Of a DNA stretch of 64,000 nucleotides, positions 1 through 6,733 are shown piece by piece. The position numbers and the translations under genes were made by a program. A model generated the notes under the pieces. That model did not search any database. It worked only from the letters and a program-made list of their open reading frames with translations, and was not told the origin of the DNA. How positions within the stretch are numbered: the stretch's first letter is position 1; every line of letters starts with the position of its first letter. Source of the DNA: Bradyrhizobium sp. Ec3.3 (GTDB taxonomy: Bacteria > Pseudomonadota > Alphaproteobacteria > Rhizobiales > Xanthobacteraceae); assembly GCF_000472925.1 (NCBI RefSeq), contig NZ_AXAS01000003.1:124322-188321 (forward strand), written 5' to 3'.

Positions 1-2
1 GC

Positions 3-191
3 GCCTATCGCGTGCTCGCGGTCTCGGCCGGAATGGCCGGCGACCAGGAGCTCGCCGCGACCGCCTTGCAGGAGCTGCGCCGCACCCAACCCAACATCTC
101 ACTCGCCTGGATCACGACGCAACTGCCCTGGCGGAGCGAAGCGGATCGCGAGCATTATCTGGAGGGATTTCGAAGGGCGGGATTGAGGTGA
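3..191 (+). CDS. C-terminal fragment of a TPR-like protein (5' end outside window)
   Basis: The frame is open from the window edge to the TGA at 189-191, about 62 codons. The residues read as an alpha-helical repeat (YRVLAVSAGMAGDQELAATA, then LRRTQP) and end in a GFRRAGL motif. That ending is typical of the TPR tail of alphaproteobacterial adenylate-cyclase-type or winged-helix TPR proteins. The N-terminal domain lies outside the window, so the catalytic or DNA-binding part cannot be seen. The family is inferred from the tail only. Confidence 0.5.
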   Translation, partial: AYRVLAVSAGMAGDQELAATALQELRRTQPNISLAWITTQLPWRSEADREHYLEGFRRAGLR

Positions 192-197
192 GGAAGA

Positions 198-1037
198 TCA
201 AACGCTCGATGCGAATTCGTCGAGCACCTTGTTGAACGCCTCCGCCTTCTCCCATTGCGGCGCATGGCCGGCGCCGTCGATCACCTGCACCTCGCCGCGC
301 CACAGCGTCGGCGCCGCCAGTCGCTGGAGATAGCGGAGATCGACGATCTGCTCTTCACGGCCGTGGACGATCGCAAGCGGAATTTTGAGATTGCGGACGA
401 TCTCGGCCTCGTCGGAGATGCGGCCGGCCTGGACGTTGGCGCCGAGATAGCCCCGAGCGTTGCCGTCCGTGTTGCGGAAGTCCACGACGACGAAATCGGG
501 AATCGGCGCATAGCCCGGCGCGAAGGCCGATTTCGTCCATTCCTCGATCTCGGCCTCGCTCGGCTTCGGCGTGAACACCGTGGCCGACAGGCCCTTGAAG
601 CCGGAAAAGCCGTCCGGCGCCTTGCCGATCGGCGGCGTGCCGAAGATCATCAGACCGGCGGCCATCGGCAGCGCGGCCGCCGCATTGAGCACGGCATGGC
701 CGCCGAGGCTCCAGCCGACCACCACGGCGTTTTTCAGATCGAGCTCACGGGCGATCGCGGCGATCACTGACGCATAGCCACCACCTGAATAATCGGCTTC
801 AGGATTGGGCGGCGGCGACGACGCGCCGTGGCCCGGCAGGTCGATCGCGATCACACGGAATTTTGCCCCCAACGGCCCCTGCAACTGCTTCTGCCAGATC
901 CGGGACGAGGACGAATTGCCGTGGATCAGGAGGATCGGGCGGCAGGTGCCTGCGCTCTCAAAGCCGGCGATTTTCTGGGCGCCGATCTGCAAGCTCAGCG
1001 GGCGCAAGGCGGGTCCTGGAAAAGGCCGATCATTCAT
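198..1037 (-). CDS. alpha/beta-hydrolase
   Basis: A 279-residue alpha/beta-hydrolase. The oxyanion segment HGNSSSS lies near residue 39. The nucleophile elbow GWSLGG puts Ser at about 110. A late Asp in the VHGREEQIVD region and the His in GAGHAP complete the triad. I chose the ATG at 1037 over the longer frame to 1190 because the upstream residues do not resemble the fold and GGTGG sits before this ATG. There is no signal peptide, so it is probably cytoplasmic. The substrate is unknown. It is divergent from the cytochrome b561 gene. Confidence 0.85.
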   Translation of the reverse strand: MNDRPFPGPALRPLSLQIGAQKIAGFESAGTCRPILLIHGNSSSSRIWQKQLQGPLGAKFRVIAIDLPGHGASSPPPNPEADYSGGGYASVIAAIARELDLKNAVVVGWSLGGHAVLNAAAALPMAAGLMIFGTPPIGKAPDGFSGFKGLSATVFTPKPSEAEIEEWTKSAFAPGYAPIPDFVVVDFRNTDGNARGYLGANVQAGRISDEAEIVRNLKIPLAIVHGREEQIVDLRYLQRLAAPTLWRGEVQVIDGAGHAPQWEKAEAFNKVLDEFASSV

Positions 1038-1151
1038 GATCCACCGATCTGGTTGTTGAAACTGCTTTTGGCGATCGGACGCATCTTGGCACGCGGCATG
1101 GAACAGTGTCATCACCTTTGCGGTGATCCGGACATGACGCGATCCGCGAAA

Positions 1152-1165
1152 TTGACCTGCATCAA
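1152..1165 (+). promoter_or_regulatory. FixK/FNR-like box upstream of cytochrome b561
   Basis: The 14-mer TTGACCTGCATCAA fits the relaxed FixK2 pattern TTG(A/C)-N6-(T/G)CAA and differs at one position from TTGAT-N4-ATCAA. It lies 49 bp before the b561 ATG. No good -10 is seen at the distance expected for activation, so this is weaker than the hemA site. Confidence 0.4.
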
Positions 1166-1214
1166 TGGCCGTTGACTGCCCGTCCGCCACACTGTCTGAG
1201 GACGGGAATTCTCG

Positions 1215-1766
1215 ATGCAGGTTCGCAATTCAGCCGAGGGCTATGGCGCGGTCGCGATGACGCTACATTGGGCCGTCGTGACGCTGGTGTTCTGCGCGTG
1301 GCTGCTCGGGGAGTTCGGCGACGCGTTGCCGCGCGGACCGCAGCGCGAAGCCGGCGAGCTGATCCACATCTTCCTCGGGCTTCTGATCCTGGTGCTGGTC
1401 GCCGTGCGGCTGTGCTGGCGTCTCACCGATCCGCCGCCCGCGCCGGATGCCGCGATCGGCCCCTGGAGCGAGCGCGCGGCGAGCGCGATGCACTATATAA
1501 TGTATGCGCTGCTGGTCGCCGCGCCGGTCGCCGGCATTCTGGTACAATTCGCCCGCGGTCATGCCTTGCCGGTGTTCGGCCTGGTCGAAATCGCCTCGCC
1601 CTGGGCGGCCGACCGCGCTTTCGCCCGCGACGTCAGGGAAGTGCACGAGGCGCTCACCAACGCGCTGCTGATCCTGGTCGGGCTGCACGCCGCAGCCGCG
1701 CTTCTTCACCACTACGTGCTGCGCGACCGCACCCTGAAGCGCATGCTGCCGTGGTCGCGGGGCTAG
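1215..1766 (+). CDS. cytochrome b561 family membrane protein
   Basis: A 183-residue four-helix di-heme cytochrome b of the YceJ/CybB type. These carry electrons in the inner membrane, usually between the quinone pool and a periplasmic acceptor or superoxide. Candidate heme ligands are His18 (TLHWAVV), His51 (ELIHIF) and histidines in the last helix pair (VREVHEAL, GLHAAAALLHH). The length is normal for the family. The gene converges on the Irr-like gene with overlapping stop codons (1763-1766). A FixK-like box upstream suggests oxygen-linked expression, which is inferred. Confidence 0.85.
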   Translation: MQVRNSAEGYGAVAMTLHWAVVTLVFCAWLLGEFGDALPRGPQREAGELIHIFLGLLILVLVAVRLCWRLTDPPPAPDAAIGPWSERAASAMHYIMYALLVAAPVAGILVQFARGHALPVFGLVEIASPWAADRAFARDVREVHEALTNALLILVGLHAAAALLHHYVLRDRTLKRMLPWSRG

Positions 1767-2248
1767 CCTCTTGGCGCCGGCTTCTTGCGAAGGTGCACGA
1801 CGACGTCGAGCCGCACGATATCGTGCCCCGGCAGCGCCTCCGGCAGTTTGGTGAAGCTCAGCCCCTCGGAGACGTCGACCAGAATGTCCTCGCCTTCGAG
1901 GTAGAAGTGCGGATGCACGCTGGTGTCGGTATCGAAGAACGATTTCAGGCCGTCGGCTGCGATCCGGCGCAACAGGCCCGCCTCGGTGAACTGGTTCAGC
2001 GTATTGTAGACGGTTGCGAGCGACAGCCGCATGTTCGCCGCGATCGCCTCCTCGAACAGCGCCTCTGCCGTGACATGCCGGTGGCCGTTCAGGAACAGGA
2101 GCTGCCCCAGATCTACGCGCTGGCGTGTCGGTCTCAATCCGGCATCGCGCAGCAATTGCACGCAGCGGGCAAGGCCGATGTCGTCGGCGGTCTCCAGCGT
2201 GACTTCGCCTGCGTCAGGTGAGGAGATATCGGTCGAAAGGACGTCCAT
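1763..2248 (-). CDS. Fur-family regulator, Irr-like, without the Cys-Pro heme motif
   Basis: About 161 residues. The winged-helix region (LRDAGLRPTRQRVDLGQLLF, then SLATVYNTLNQFTEAGLL) and the tail TKLPEALPGHDIVRLDVVVHLRKK are characteristic of Irr, the rhizobial iron/heme-responsive Fur relative, rather than Fur itself. A His-x-His (VHPHFYLEG) sits where Irr has its second heme site. The N-terminal Cys-Pro heme regulatory motif of the classical B. japonicum Irr is absent: the segment reads GLARCVQLL. An ATG at 2248 is used; an in-frame upstream start is possible and neither has a strong SD. It is probably a paralogue of Irr. Confidence 0.8.
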   Translation of the reverse strand: MDVLSTDISSPDAGEVTLETADDIGLARCVQLLRDAGLRPTRQRVDLGQLLFLNGHRHVTAEALFEEAIAANMRLSLATVYNTLNQFTEAGLLRRIAADGLKSFFDTDTSVHPHFYLEGEDILVDVSEGLSFTKLPEALPGHDIVRLDVVVHLRKKPAPRG

Positions 2249-2371
2249 TGCCAATCCGCTGTTGTTGCCATCGGATCGCAAAAGCGAGGCGTTGGCTTTG
2301 ATCCGGATCAAATTCAGCGGACGGGACGGTCGAGCGAACCTCTACCGATTAGCGAGCAACTGCCTCCACGC

Positions 2372-2451
2372 CGTCATTGCGAGCGCAGCGAAGCAATCCA
2401 GCGTCCCTCCGCGGAGAGATTCTGGATTGCTTCGCTACGCTCGCAATGACG
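2372..2451. repeat. palindromic repeat, family A (GTCATTGCGAG)
   Basis: Two 30-nt arms, 2372-2401 and 2422-2451, are inverted complements with a single mismatch and a 20-nt loop. The same arm sequence recurs at 36822-36908. It lies between the starts and ends of unrelated genes and has no coding content. The remaining sequence between the Irr-like gene and the DUF2147 gene holds nothing else I recognise. Confidence 0.9.
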
Positions 2452-2511
2452 AGCTTGTCGCGACAGCACGACGCTTCATCAGACGGGCGAGCGGCCGCCG
2501 CGGCAAAGTCC

Positions 2512-3081
2512 TTACTTTGCCTTCACCTGCGCCGGCTTCGGCGGCGGCGCGGCGGCCCATTCCTTGTCGGCGCGGGGACCGTTGACGTCGCCGGTCAGGC
2601 CGACGAGCTGGCCGGGCTGGACGTCGAGGGACTGTTGCCAGGTCTGGGTCTGGCACAAGAACCTGATCAGGCAGCCCTTGAGCTTCAGTCTGTCGGCGGC
2701 CTCGCGCCACAGCGAGACGGAATAGCGCTTGCCGTCCTCGGCATTGTAGATCTCGCCAACAAAGCGGCCCTCCGGTGTCGCCTCGAGGCCCAAGATGAGC
2801 TGATGGCCGAGCAGCGCGCGGGCGCGCTCGTCGGGATCGGGATTTTCACTGTCGCGGAGCGGTTGGCCGCGCGCATCCAGCGGGGTCTTCATCCAGACGA
2901 TGAAGCCGCAGATGCGGTCGCTCCCCAAACCGCAGCGCTCGAGCCGGATGCGGGCGCGGCCGTCCTCGGTGACCCAGGTGCCGGCGGGATCAGTTGGGCT
3001 CACCGCCCCGGCGCGGCCGTCGAAGATCATCAGCGCGACGGTGATCGCGACGCGGACGACGATGCGAAGAAGGATGTTCAT
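2512..3081 (-). CDS. DUF2147 domain protein, exported
   Basis: A 189-residue protein with an N-terminal hydrophobic signal segment (residues about 5-26, ending near GRAGA). A DUF2147 core follows: GTWVTEDGRARIRLERCG, ICGFIVWMK, GEIYNAEDGKRYSV, then LKGCL. The family is exported and its function is unclear. Four cysteines could form disulfides. It lies 21 nt downstream of the DUF3313 gene on the same strand with a GAGAGG ribosome site, so the two are probably co-transcribed. Confidence 0.85.
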   Translation of the reverse strand: MNILLRIVVRVAITVALMIFDGRAGAVSPTDPAGTWVTEDGRARIRLERCGLGSDRICGFIVWMKTPLDARGQPLRDSENPDPDERARALLGHQLILGLEATPEGRFVGEIYNAEDGKRYSVSLWREAADRLKLKGCLIRFLCQTQTWQQSLDVQPGQLVGLTGDVNGPRADKEWAAAPPPKPAQVKAK

Positions 3082-3102
3082 CTTTCGGCGGCCTCTCTGG
3101 CT

Positions 3103-3765
3103 TCAGTTCAGTTGCGCCATGAAGGCGTCGGCGCCCTTGTCGATGCCGGCCGTGGCGGCGGCGAGCGAGCCGACGCTCGCCTTGATGTCGTAGGCGCCGG
3201 GATATTGCTTGGTGACGTAAGCGCTGAGCAGGCGCGAGGTCGAGGCGTCGAAGATCTCGACGCCGTAGATGACCGAGCCGGTCAGCGTGCCCTCGCCATC
3301 GCGCGCGGCCTGCACGCCGTTATAGACGGCGCCCGCGACATCGAAGCGCGACAGCGTGCCGAGCACCGGCGTGTTGGCGACTGCGCCGGTCAGGGTGAGC
3401 CGCACCCGCAGCGTGTTCGGCCCGCGGGCAGTCACCAGCGCAAAGCGGCTGCGCAGCTTGTCGGCGAAGCGGTTCTGCATGTAGGCGGCGAGCGTCGCCT
3501 TGTCCTTGTCGGACATGTCGCCGAACTGATGATCCTTGCCGCGGTAGATTACGACGGGGTCGAGGATGACTTTATTGTAGGTGCGCCAATCGACCTGCGT
3601 GGCGTAGCGGTAGGGCACGCGGCCGGAGGTGTCCGACTTGTCCGGCGCCATGTAGGCCGACGAGGCCATCTCCGAATAGGGCACCGGCGTCACGCTGGCG
3701 CAGCCGACCACGACGGCGCACAGCGCAAGCGTTCCCAGACCGCGCATGGCGATCGAGCGATCCAT
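3103..3765 (-). CDS. DUF3313 lipoprotein
   Basis: A 220-residue protein with a lipoprotein signal: a basic start, a hydrophobic stretch and the lipobox VVGC with lipidated Cys at about 22. The body (RYATQVDWRTYNKVILDPV, a central beta-rich part, GIDKGADAFMAQLN) matches DUF3313, a family of periplasm-facing lipoproteins of unknown role. A strong SD (GAGGAG) precedes the ATG. It is the first gene of the DUF3313-DUF2147 pair. A promoter with an embedded TetR-type palindrome lies about 150 bp upstream. Confidence 0.85.
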   Translation of the reverse strand: MDRSIAMRGLGTLALCAVVVGCASVTPVPYSEMASSAYMAPDKSDTSGRVPYRYATQVDWRTYNKVILDPVVIYRGKDHQFGDMSDKDKATLAAYMQNRFADKLRSRFALVTARGPNTLRVRLTLTGAVANTPVLGTLSRFDVAGAVYNGVQAARDGEGTLTGSVIYGVEIFDASTSRLLSAYVTKQYPGAYDIKASVGSLAAATAGIDKGADAFMAQLN

Positions 3766-3803
3766 TCCTCACTCCTCTTAAGGCGCGACGCGAGGCAGCG
3801 GCG

Positions 3804-3840
3804 ACCGCAGCCGCGTACGGGACAAGAACGCGGCTGCGGT
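3804..3840. repeat. perfect 13-bp inverted repeat in the DUF3313 leader
   Basis: Arms ACCGCAGCCGCGT (3804-3816) and its exact complement (3828-3840) enclose an 11-nt loop. On the minus strand this falls in the leader RNA between the predicted promoter (3914-3942) and the DUF3313 start. No U-tract follows, so it is more likely an RNA hairpin affecting stability or translation than an intrinsic terminator. Confidence 0.6.
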
Positions 3841-3913
3841 GCTCACAATTACCGACCCAAGGCATCTTCCGGGGCCATGATCCGAAGCCTTGGGCCGGGC
3901 CTCAGTGTTTTCG

Positions 3914-3942
3914 CTTATAAAACCGACTAGTCGGTTTGTAAA
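3914..3942 (-). promoter_or_regulatory. promoter with an 18-bp TetR-type operator in its spacer
   Basis: On the minus strand, TTTACA (3942-3937) and TATAAG (3919-3914) are exactly 17 bp apart. The spacer is filled by the perfect palindrome AAACCGACTAGTCGGTTT (3920-3937), which shares one base with the -35 box. It points at the DUF3313-DUF2147 genes and lies just downstream of the tetR gene. A bound repressor would block both hexamers. Confidence 0.75.
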
Positions 3943-4018
3943 GTGCCAAGAGCGGGTGATGCCGTTTGGCCGCAGACCGGGCCGACGAGAGGATCGAGGC
4001 AGAATCGTTAACGGCGAA

Positions 4019-4657
4019 TCAGGCGCGCTTGCGCGCGGTCGCGCTCTTGGCGGGTGTCGCTGCACCCGCCTTCACGGCGCGCGGCTTGGCAGGCTTTTCC
4101 AGCGCGCTCCACTGGCTATCGTCGAGCAGGCGCGCGAACAGGCGCTGATGCTCCTCCTTGCTGAGCGGCGACATGCCGAACAGGCCGCTGAGCAGCAGTC
4201 CGCGTGCAGCGGCCCAGCGCAGCAATGCAAGATCCGGGTCGGCGGCCTCAGCCTTGATGGCCGCGACCCTCTTCATCTCGCGATCGCGCGGCAGCGACAT
4301 CAGGCCCGGGTTTTCGACCATGGCCGCGACCAGCGCCAGCGCCGCCGAATTCGGCGACGCGGCCGCTTCGCGGACTGTCGCGAGCTGGGTCGCGAGCGCG
4401 GGATTCGCGGAGGTGGCGCTCACCTTCGCCATGTAGCCTTTGGAGAACTCCTCGAAATGCGCCATCTGCCGCTCGAGCAACGCCTTGAGCACCGCTTCCT
4501 TGGTGCGGAACTGGTGCATGACGCCGCCCTTGCTGAGGCCGCTCTCGCGCGCGATGGCGTCGAGCGTGAGGCGGCCGGGTCCATCGCGCGCAATGATGGC
4601 AATCGCCGCTTCAAGCGCAGCGTTGCGAGATCGTTCCGAGCGGGTGGCGTTGTCCAT
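4019..4657 (-). CDS. TetR/AcrR-family regulator
   Basis: 212 residues. The N-terminal TetR helix-turn-helix reads AAIAIIARDGPGRLTLDAIA, then SGLSKGGVMHQFRTKEAVL (residues about 12-55). A variable ligand-binding domain follows, with an Ala/Lys-rich tail. I chose the ATG at 4657 over the longer frame to 4747 because the domain starts there and GGAG precedes it. Its most likely target is the 18-bp palindrome at 3920-3937 in front of the next genes on the same strand. That pairing is inferred from position. Confidence 0.85.
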   Translation of the reverse strand: MDNATRSERSRNAALEAAIAIIARDGPGRLTLDAIARESGLSKGGVMHQFRTKEAVLKALLERQMAHFEEFSKGYMAKVSATSANPALATQLATVREAAASPNSAALALVAAMVENPGLMSLPRDREMKRVAAIKAEAADPDLALLRWAAARGLLLSGLFGMSPLSKEEHQRLFARLLDDSQWSALEKPAKPRAVKAGAATPAKSATARKRA

Positions 4658-4832
4658 GGCGGACTTGTCTCCGTGACAGGGAGATGAATCAAGTGAAAAC
4701 AGGATCGCGCTGTACGTTTTTTGTGCGACGACTGTCGAGACTTTCATCTTGCGGCGCGGAACGGGACCTGTGAGCCCACGCGCGAGTGCTCGCGGCCATG
4801 CCGGACGGAAAGAGCGCGCGCCGGCGGCGTGA

Positions 4833-5171
4833 TCAGTCGCGCGGACGGCGCGCCTCGCGACGGTGAGCTTCCTTCACCTTCGCCACGCCGTGCAGCATCG
4901 CCTTGAACTCCTTGATCGCCTTGTCGCGCTCGAGCGTCCCATCGGCCTCACCTTCCAGATGCTCGATGACGACCAGCAGCGCATCCGCGATCTGGCCGAT
5001 CTGCCTGCCGTAGCTGCCGACATCCGACAGCACGTCCCTCTCGACCTCGGGCGCCGAGGACTGCCCGACCGTGATGTTGACCAGCCCGAACTGGCTGCCA
5101 GTGGGGCTGAAGAACGACGGATAGATGGACTGCACGACATCCCCCGACAGGGGCAGCTTGAACACAGGCAT
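4833..5171 (-). CDS. hypothetical protein, 112 aa
   Basis: Not recognised. The N-terminus (FKLPLSGDVVQSI) is beta-like, the middle is helical (GRQIGQIADALLVVIEHLEG), and the C-terminus is strongly basic (EAHRREARRPRD). No signal peptide or membrane helix is seen. A good SD (GAGGGGAAA) precedes the ATG at 5171. It is divergent from a small HTH gene 120 bp away. Confidence 0.65.
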   Translation of the reverse strand: MPVFKLPLSGDVVQSIYPSFFSPTGSQFGLVNITVGQSSAPEVERDVLSDVGSYGRQIGQIADALLVVIEHLEGEADGTLERDKAIKEFKAMLHGVAKVKEAHRREARRPRD

Positions 5172-5262
5172 GCGATTTCCCCTCGCTGACGCTCGACCGG
5201 CAAGGGGAACATTAGCACGACCACGCCCGCCTTCGGATCGGCCCGAATCAGCGCTAGTGCAT

Positions 5263-5293
5263 TCACCTCATCGACTTCGCTTACTCGAGGTGA
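5263..5293 (+). promoter_or_regulatory. inverted repeat able to sequester the SD of the HTH gene
   Basis: TCACCTC (5263-5269) is the exact complement of GAGGTGA (5287-5293), which contains the ribosome-binding site of the gene starting at 5295. The loop is 17 nt. A 7-bp stem is modest, so this is a suggestion only. Confidence 0.35.
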
Positions 5294-5294
5294 C

Positions 5295-5615
5295 ATGACG
5301 GGCCCCGAACTGAAGCAATTGCGCGCCGACCTGTCCGAAGCGATCGGCCGGGAGCTCACGGTCGCCGACATGGCGAAGCTGTGCGGCCTGCCGGCCGCGA
5401 ACGGAACCGTGACGATCCGGCGCTGGGAGGTGCGCGGCCCGAGCGCGTCGGCGGCCAAGGTGCTCGGCGTGCTCGCGATGGCGAGCGAGCGCTATCCGAT
5501 CCTCGACAAGTTCGACATCTTCGATCGCCACACCATCGCCGAGAAGGATCGGCCCGCACAGCGCCAAAAATTTCGCGAGCAGATGCGCGAGGAAGTCCGC
5601 AGGCGTCTTGCTTGA
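5295..5615 (+). CDS. small helix-turn-helix protein
   Basis: 106 residues. The N-terminal half (LKQLRADLSEAIGRELTVAD, MAKLCGLPAANGTVTIRRWE) resembles a Cro/C1-type HTH in which a start-up helix is followed by recognition of the IRRWEV type. The C-terminal half is charged and helical. It is probably a DNA-binding regulator of unknown target. The SD GAGG lies 4-5 nt before the ATG and can pair with an upstream TCACCTC. It could equally be the antitoxin-like half of a lost pair, but no toxin is adjacent. Confidence 0.65.
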   Translation: MTGPELKQLRADLSEAIGRELTVADMAKLCGLPAANGTVTIRRWEVRGPSASAAKVLGVLAMASERYPILDKFDIFDRHTIAEKDRPAQRQKFREQMREEVRRRLA

Positions 5616-5673
5616 CGAAGAGCGGCCGATCGTCTCCTCAAGCGCTGCGCGTTAAGCCTTCCTTCACCGTTTC

Positions 5674-5688
5674 TTAAGCTGCCGTTAA
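5674..5688. promoter_or_regulatory. CtrA-type box
   Basis: TTAAGCTGCCGTTAA matches TTAA-N7-TTAA, the full binding site of the alphaproteobacterial cell-cycle regulator CtrA. It lies about 150 bp upstream of the outer-membrane beta-barrel gene. Two further TTAA half-like words are nearby in this AT-richer patch. Confidence 0.45.
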
Positions 5689-5837
5689 GCACGAAAAGCA
5701 TTTGCCGGCCAATGCGTTGGGTTGGCTGCCGCTGTGCCACGCATGTGACAGCATTTTAGTCAAAAGCCCGCTATCTGCGAAGCAACGACGGCGCGGGATG
5801 CGCGCCTGCCGGGAATGAAGTGTTGGAGTTAGAGACG

Positions 5838-6569
5838 ATGAAGAAGATTCTGTTCGCGACCGTTACGCTGCTCTCGTTAAGCGCGGCCGCGCCCGCCGTC
5901 GGTGCCGATCTCGGCGCCCGCCCCTATTACAGCAAGACGCCTGCGCCGGCTTATGTCGCGCCGATCTACAACTGGACCGGCTTCTATCTCGGTGCGCATC
6001 TGGGCGGCGCGTTCTCGAGCGACAACAATTTCAACGGCCTCTCCACCGGCAACAACGGCAACGGTCGCTTTCTCGGCGGTCTCCAGGTCGGCGCGGACTG
6101 GCAGTTCCACCCGAACTTTGTGGTCGGCGTCGAAGGCCAGTACTCCTGGCTGTCCGGCAGCGTCGGCGCGGTGTTCCCGAGCGGCTACGCCTACACCAAC
6201 GACCAGCGCGGCCTCGGCTCGATCACCGGCCGCGTCGGCTACACCTGGGGTCCGGGCCTGCTCTACGTGAAGGGCGGCTACGCCTATTCGAACAACAACG
6301 AGCATGTGACGCTCGGCGGCGCGCCGGTCGCGTTCGCGATCTCCGGCGATCATCGCAACGGCTACACCGTCGGCGCCGGCCTCGAATACATGTTTGCCCC
6401 GAGCTGGTCGGCCAAGGCCGAGTACCAGTACTACAATTTCGGCAGCGCCACCTTCACCGCTCCGGCCGCGCTGGTGCCCGCCGGCAGCTTCACCACCGAC
6501 GACCACACCGTGAAGGCGGGCGTCAACTACCGCTTCAACTGGGGCGCCCCGGTGGCCGCGCGTTACTGA
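5838..6569 (+). CDS. outer-membrane beta-barrel protein (Omp25/Omp31-like)
   Basis: 243 residues. A signal peptide ([20 protein letters not shown], cleaved near VGA-DLG) precedes a short proline-rich linker. The porin-family eight-stranded barrel has alternating aromatic strands: [16 protein letters not shown] near the start, [26 protein letters not shown], and the C-terminal [11 protein letters not shown]. It is a surface protein of the rhizobial Omp25/Omp31 type. The ATG at 5838 has GGAG 10 nt upstream. A strong terminator follows and a CtrA-type box lies upstream. Confidence 0.9.
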   Translation: MKKILFATVTLLSLSAAAPAVGADLGARPYYSKTPAPAYVAPIYNWTGFYLGAHLGGAFSSDNNFNGLSTGNNGNGRFLGGLQVGADWQFHPNFVVGVEGQYSWLSGSVGAVFPSGYAYTNDQRGLGSITGRVGYTWGPGLLYVKGGYAYSNNNEHVTLGGAPVAFAISGDHRNGYTVGAGLEYMFAPSWSAKAEYQYYNFGSATFTAPAALVPAGSFTTDDHTVKAGVNYRFNWGAPVAARY

Positions 6570-6594
6570 TCGCTAACCACAACTGATCCTGCGG

Positions 6595-6627
6595 AAGGGC
6601 CGGCAGACTCGCCGGCCCTTCTTTTTT
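6595..6627 (+). terminator. intrinsic terminator after the outer-membrane gene
   Basis: A 10-bp perfect stem, AAGGGCCGGC/GCCGGCCCTT, with loop AGACTC is followed by CTTTTTT. Confidence 0.9.
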
Positions 6628-6733
6628 CGCCGTGTGGAAAGAGCGCAAGCGATTGCGCCACTTGCGATTTTTTAACTCGCTCCCCCGATACTGCCGGCCG
6701 CAAAACATAAAGTAATCGGCTGGGGGAATTCTG

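Noticed and set aside
2377..3930. 517-residue plus-strand frame
   Set aside because: It begins inside a palindromic repeat and is antisense to the DUF2147 and DUF3313 genes.
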